Assembly: GCA_013330765.1 (NCBI GenBank)
Contig: DUHU01000236.1
Location: 1-6,243 of the forward strand
Direction of reading: 5' to 3'
DNA from: Candidatus Poseidoniaceae archaeon
GTDB lineage: Archaea; Thermoplasmatota; Poseidoniia; Poseidoniales; Poseidoniaceae
Length of the DNA stretch: 6,243 nt
Of this stretch, positions 5,984 to 6,243 are shown piece by piece. A program made the translations under genes and the position numbers. How positions within the stretch are numbered: position 1 is the first letter of the stretch; each line of letters begins with the position of its first letter. Under the pieces are notes generated by a model, which saw nothing but the letters and a program-made list of their open reading frames with translations, did not search any database and had not been told where the DNA came from.

Positions 5984-6243
5984 ATGGGTCGTCGACGACG
6001 CAAGGCCGCAGAAGCCGAGGCACCTGCTGCGCCTCCCCTCCCCGGACTCCCTCCTCCTCCCACACTCGGAGCCCTTCCTCCCGCTCCTTTGCCGGCACCT
6101 CCGAACCTGCCCCCTGCAGCCCCCCTTCCGGACCTCGCTGCCCCCGATGCACCCGCTCCCTTCCCCCCGGCCGCTGAACCTGCGGCCGTTGCACCAGCCG
6201 CAGAAACCGATGATGATTACTCAGAAATGTGGGCGAAGCGAAC
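5984..6243 (+). CDS. Pro/Ala-rich protein, N-terminal fragment, 3' truncated
   Basis: The frame is open for 86 codons up to the right edge. It begins with a basic MGRRRRKA start. A long disordered Pro/Ala tract follows, with 25 prolines between residues 14 and 71. It then becomes acidic and more ordered-looking (ETDDDYSEMWAKR at 74-86), as if a folded domain is about to begin. There is no signal peptide or membrane segment, and I do not recognise the family. ATG 5984 has only a weak purine-rich leader (GGTCGGGG near 5971). An in-frame GTG at 5936 is possible but has no SD. A competing frame from GTG 5959 has a better SD (AAGGAG 5949-5954), but it ends at 6177 with Ser/Arg/Pro-rich sequence typical of a shadow frame. 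It follows priS after 73 bases, in which I see no clear promoter or terminator. Confidence 0.6.
   Translation, partial: MGRRRRKAAEAEAPAAPPLPGLPPPPTLGALPPAPLPAPPNLPPAAPLPDLAAPDAPAPFPPAAEPAAVAPAAETDDDYSEMWAKR

Noticed and set aside
5959..6177. 72-codon + frame with a good SD (AAGGAG 5949-5954) and GTG start
   Set aside because: The Ser/Arg/Pro-rich product looks like an out-of-frame reading of the Pro/Ala tract. The 5984 frame runs on to the edge and becomes acidic and ordered. Not fully excluded.
1..6243. CRISPR arrays, insertion sequences, tRNA or rRNA genes
   Set aside because: No regularly spaced repeats, transposase motifs, or tRNA/rRNA-like segments were seen; nearly all bases are accounted for by protein-coding genes.

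Overview
This 6.2 kb window is gene-dense, and every supported gene lies on the + strand. It probably comes from a mesophilic euryarchaeon. The clearest marker is an archaeal-type DNA primase small subunit (PriS) in the haloarchaeal/Thermoplasmata style, without the zinc cluster. Tight gene packing, 16S-complementary Shine-Dalgarno sites, GTG/TTG starts and a Pro/Ala-rich acidic protein at the edge would fit a marine planktonic archaeon such as Marine Group II (Poseidoniales). That last step is inference, not shown by any marker in the window.

Layout: (1) 2-940 is the C-terminal part of a Ca2+/Mn2+ P-type ATPase, cut by the left edge. (2) 978-3939 is a three-gene menaquinone (futalosine pathway) block: mqnE (aminofutalosine synthase, radical SAM), mqnA (chorismate dehydratase) and mqnD (1,4-dihydroxy-6-naphthoate synthase). 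(3) 3942-4418 is a 158-aa HEAT-repeat protein that matches the C-terminal half of eukaryotic deoxyhypusine hydroxylase (DOHH), with two His-Glu metal motifs 33 residues apart. (4) 4466-4669 is a 67-aa protein with paired CxxC motifs. (5) 4708-5910 is priS. (6) From 5984 to the right edge is the Pro/Ala-rich N-terminus of an unidentified protein.

How the genes relate: MqnA makes 3-enolpyruvylbenzoate from chorismate. MqnE joins it to SAM to give aminofutalosine. MqnD opens the cyclised product to 1,4-dihydroxy-6-naphthoate. The steps in between (MqnB-type nucleosidase or deaminase, and MqnC) are not here. The DOHH-like gene, the CxxC gene and priS follow with gaps or overlaps of a few dozen bases at most. 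The block from mqnE to priS may therefore be read through as one transcript, although its products act in respiration, translation-factor modification and replication.

The most interesting item is the half-length DOHH-like protein. DOHH is classically a eukaryotic enzyme made of two four-HEAT halves that share one diiron site. Here a single half, with the interdomain linker motif at its N-terminus, is encoded alone. It could work as a homodimer, could pair with a missing partner, or could be a truncated relic.
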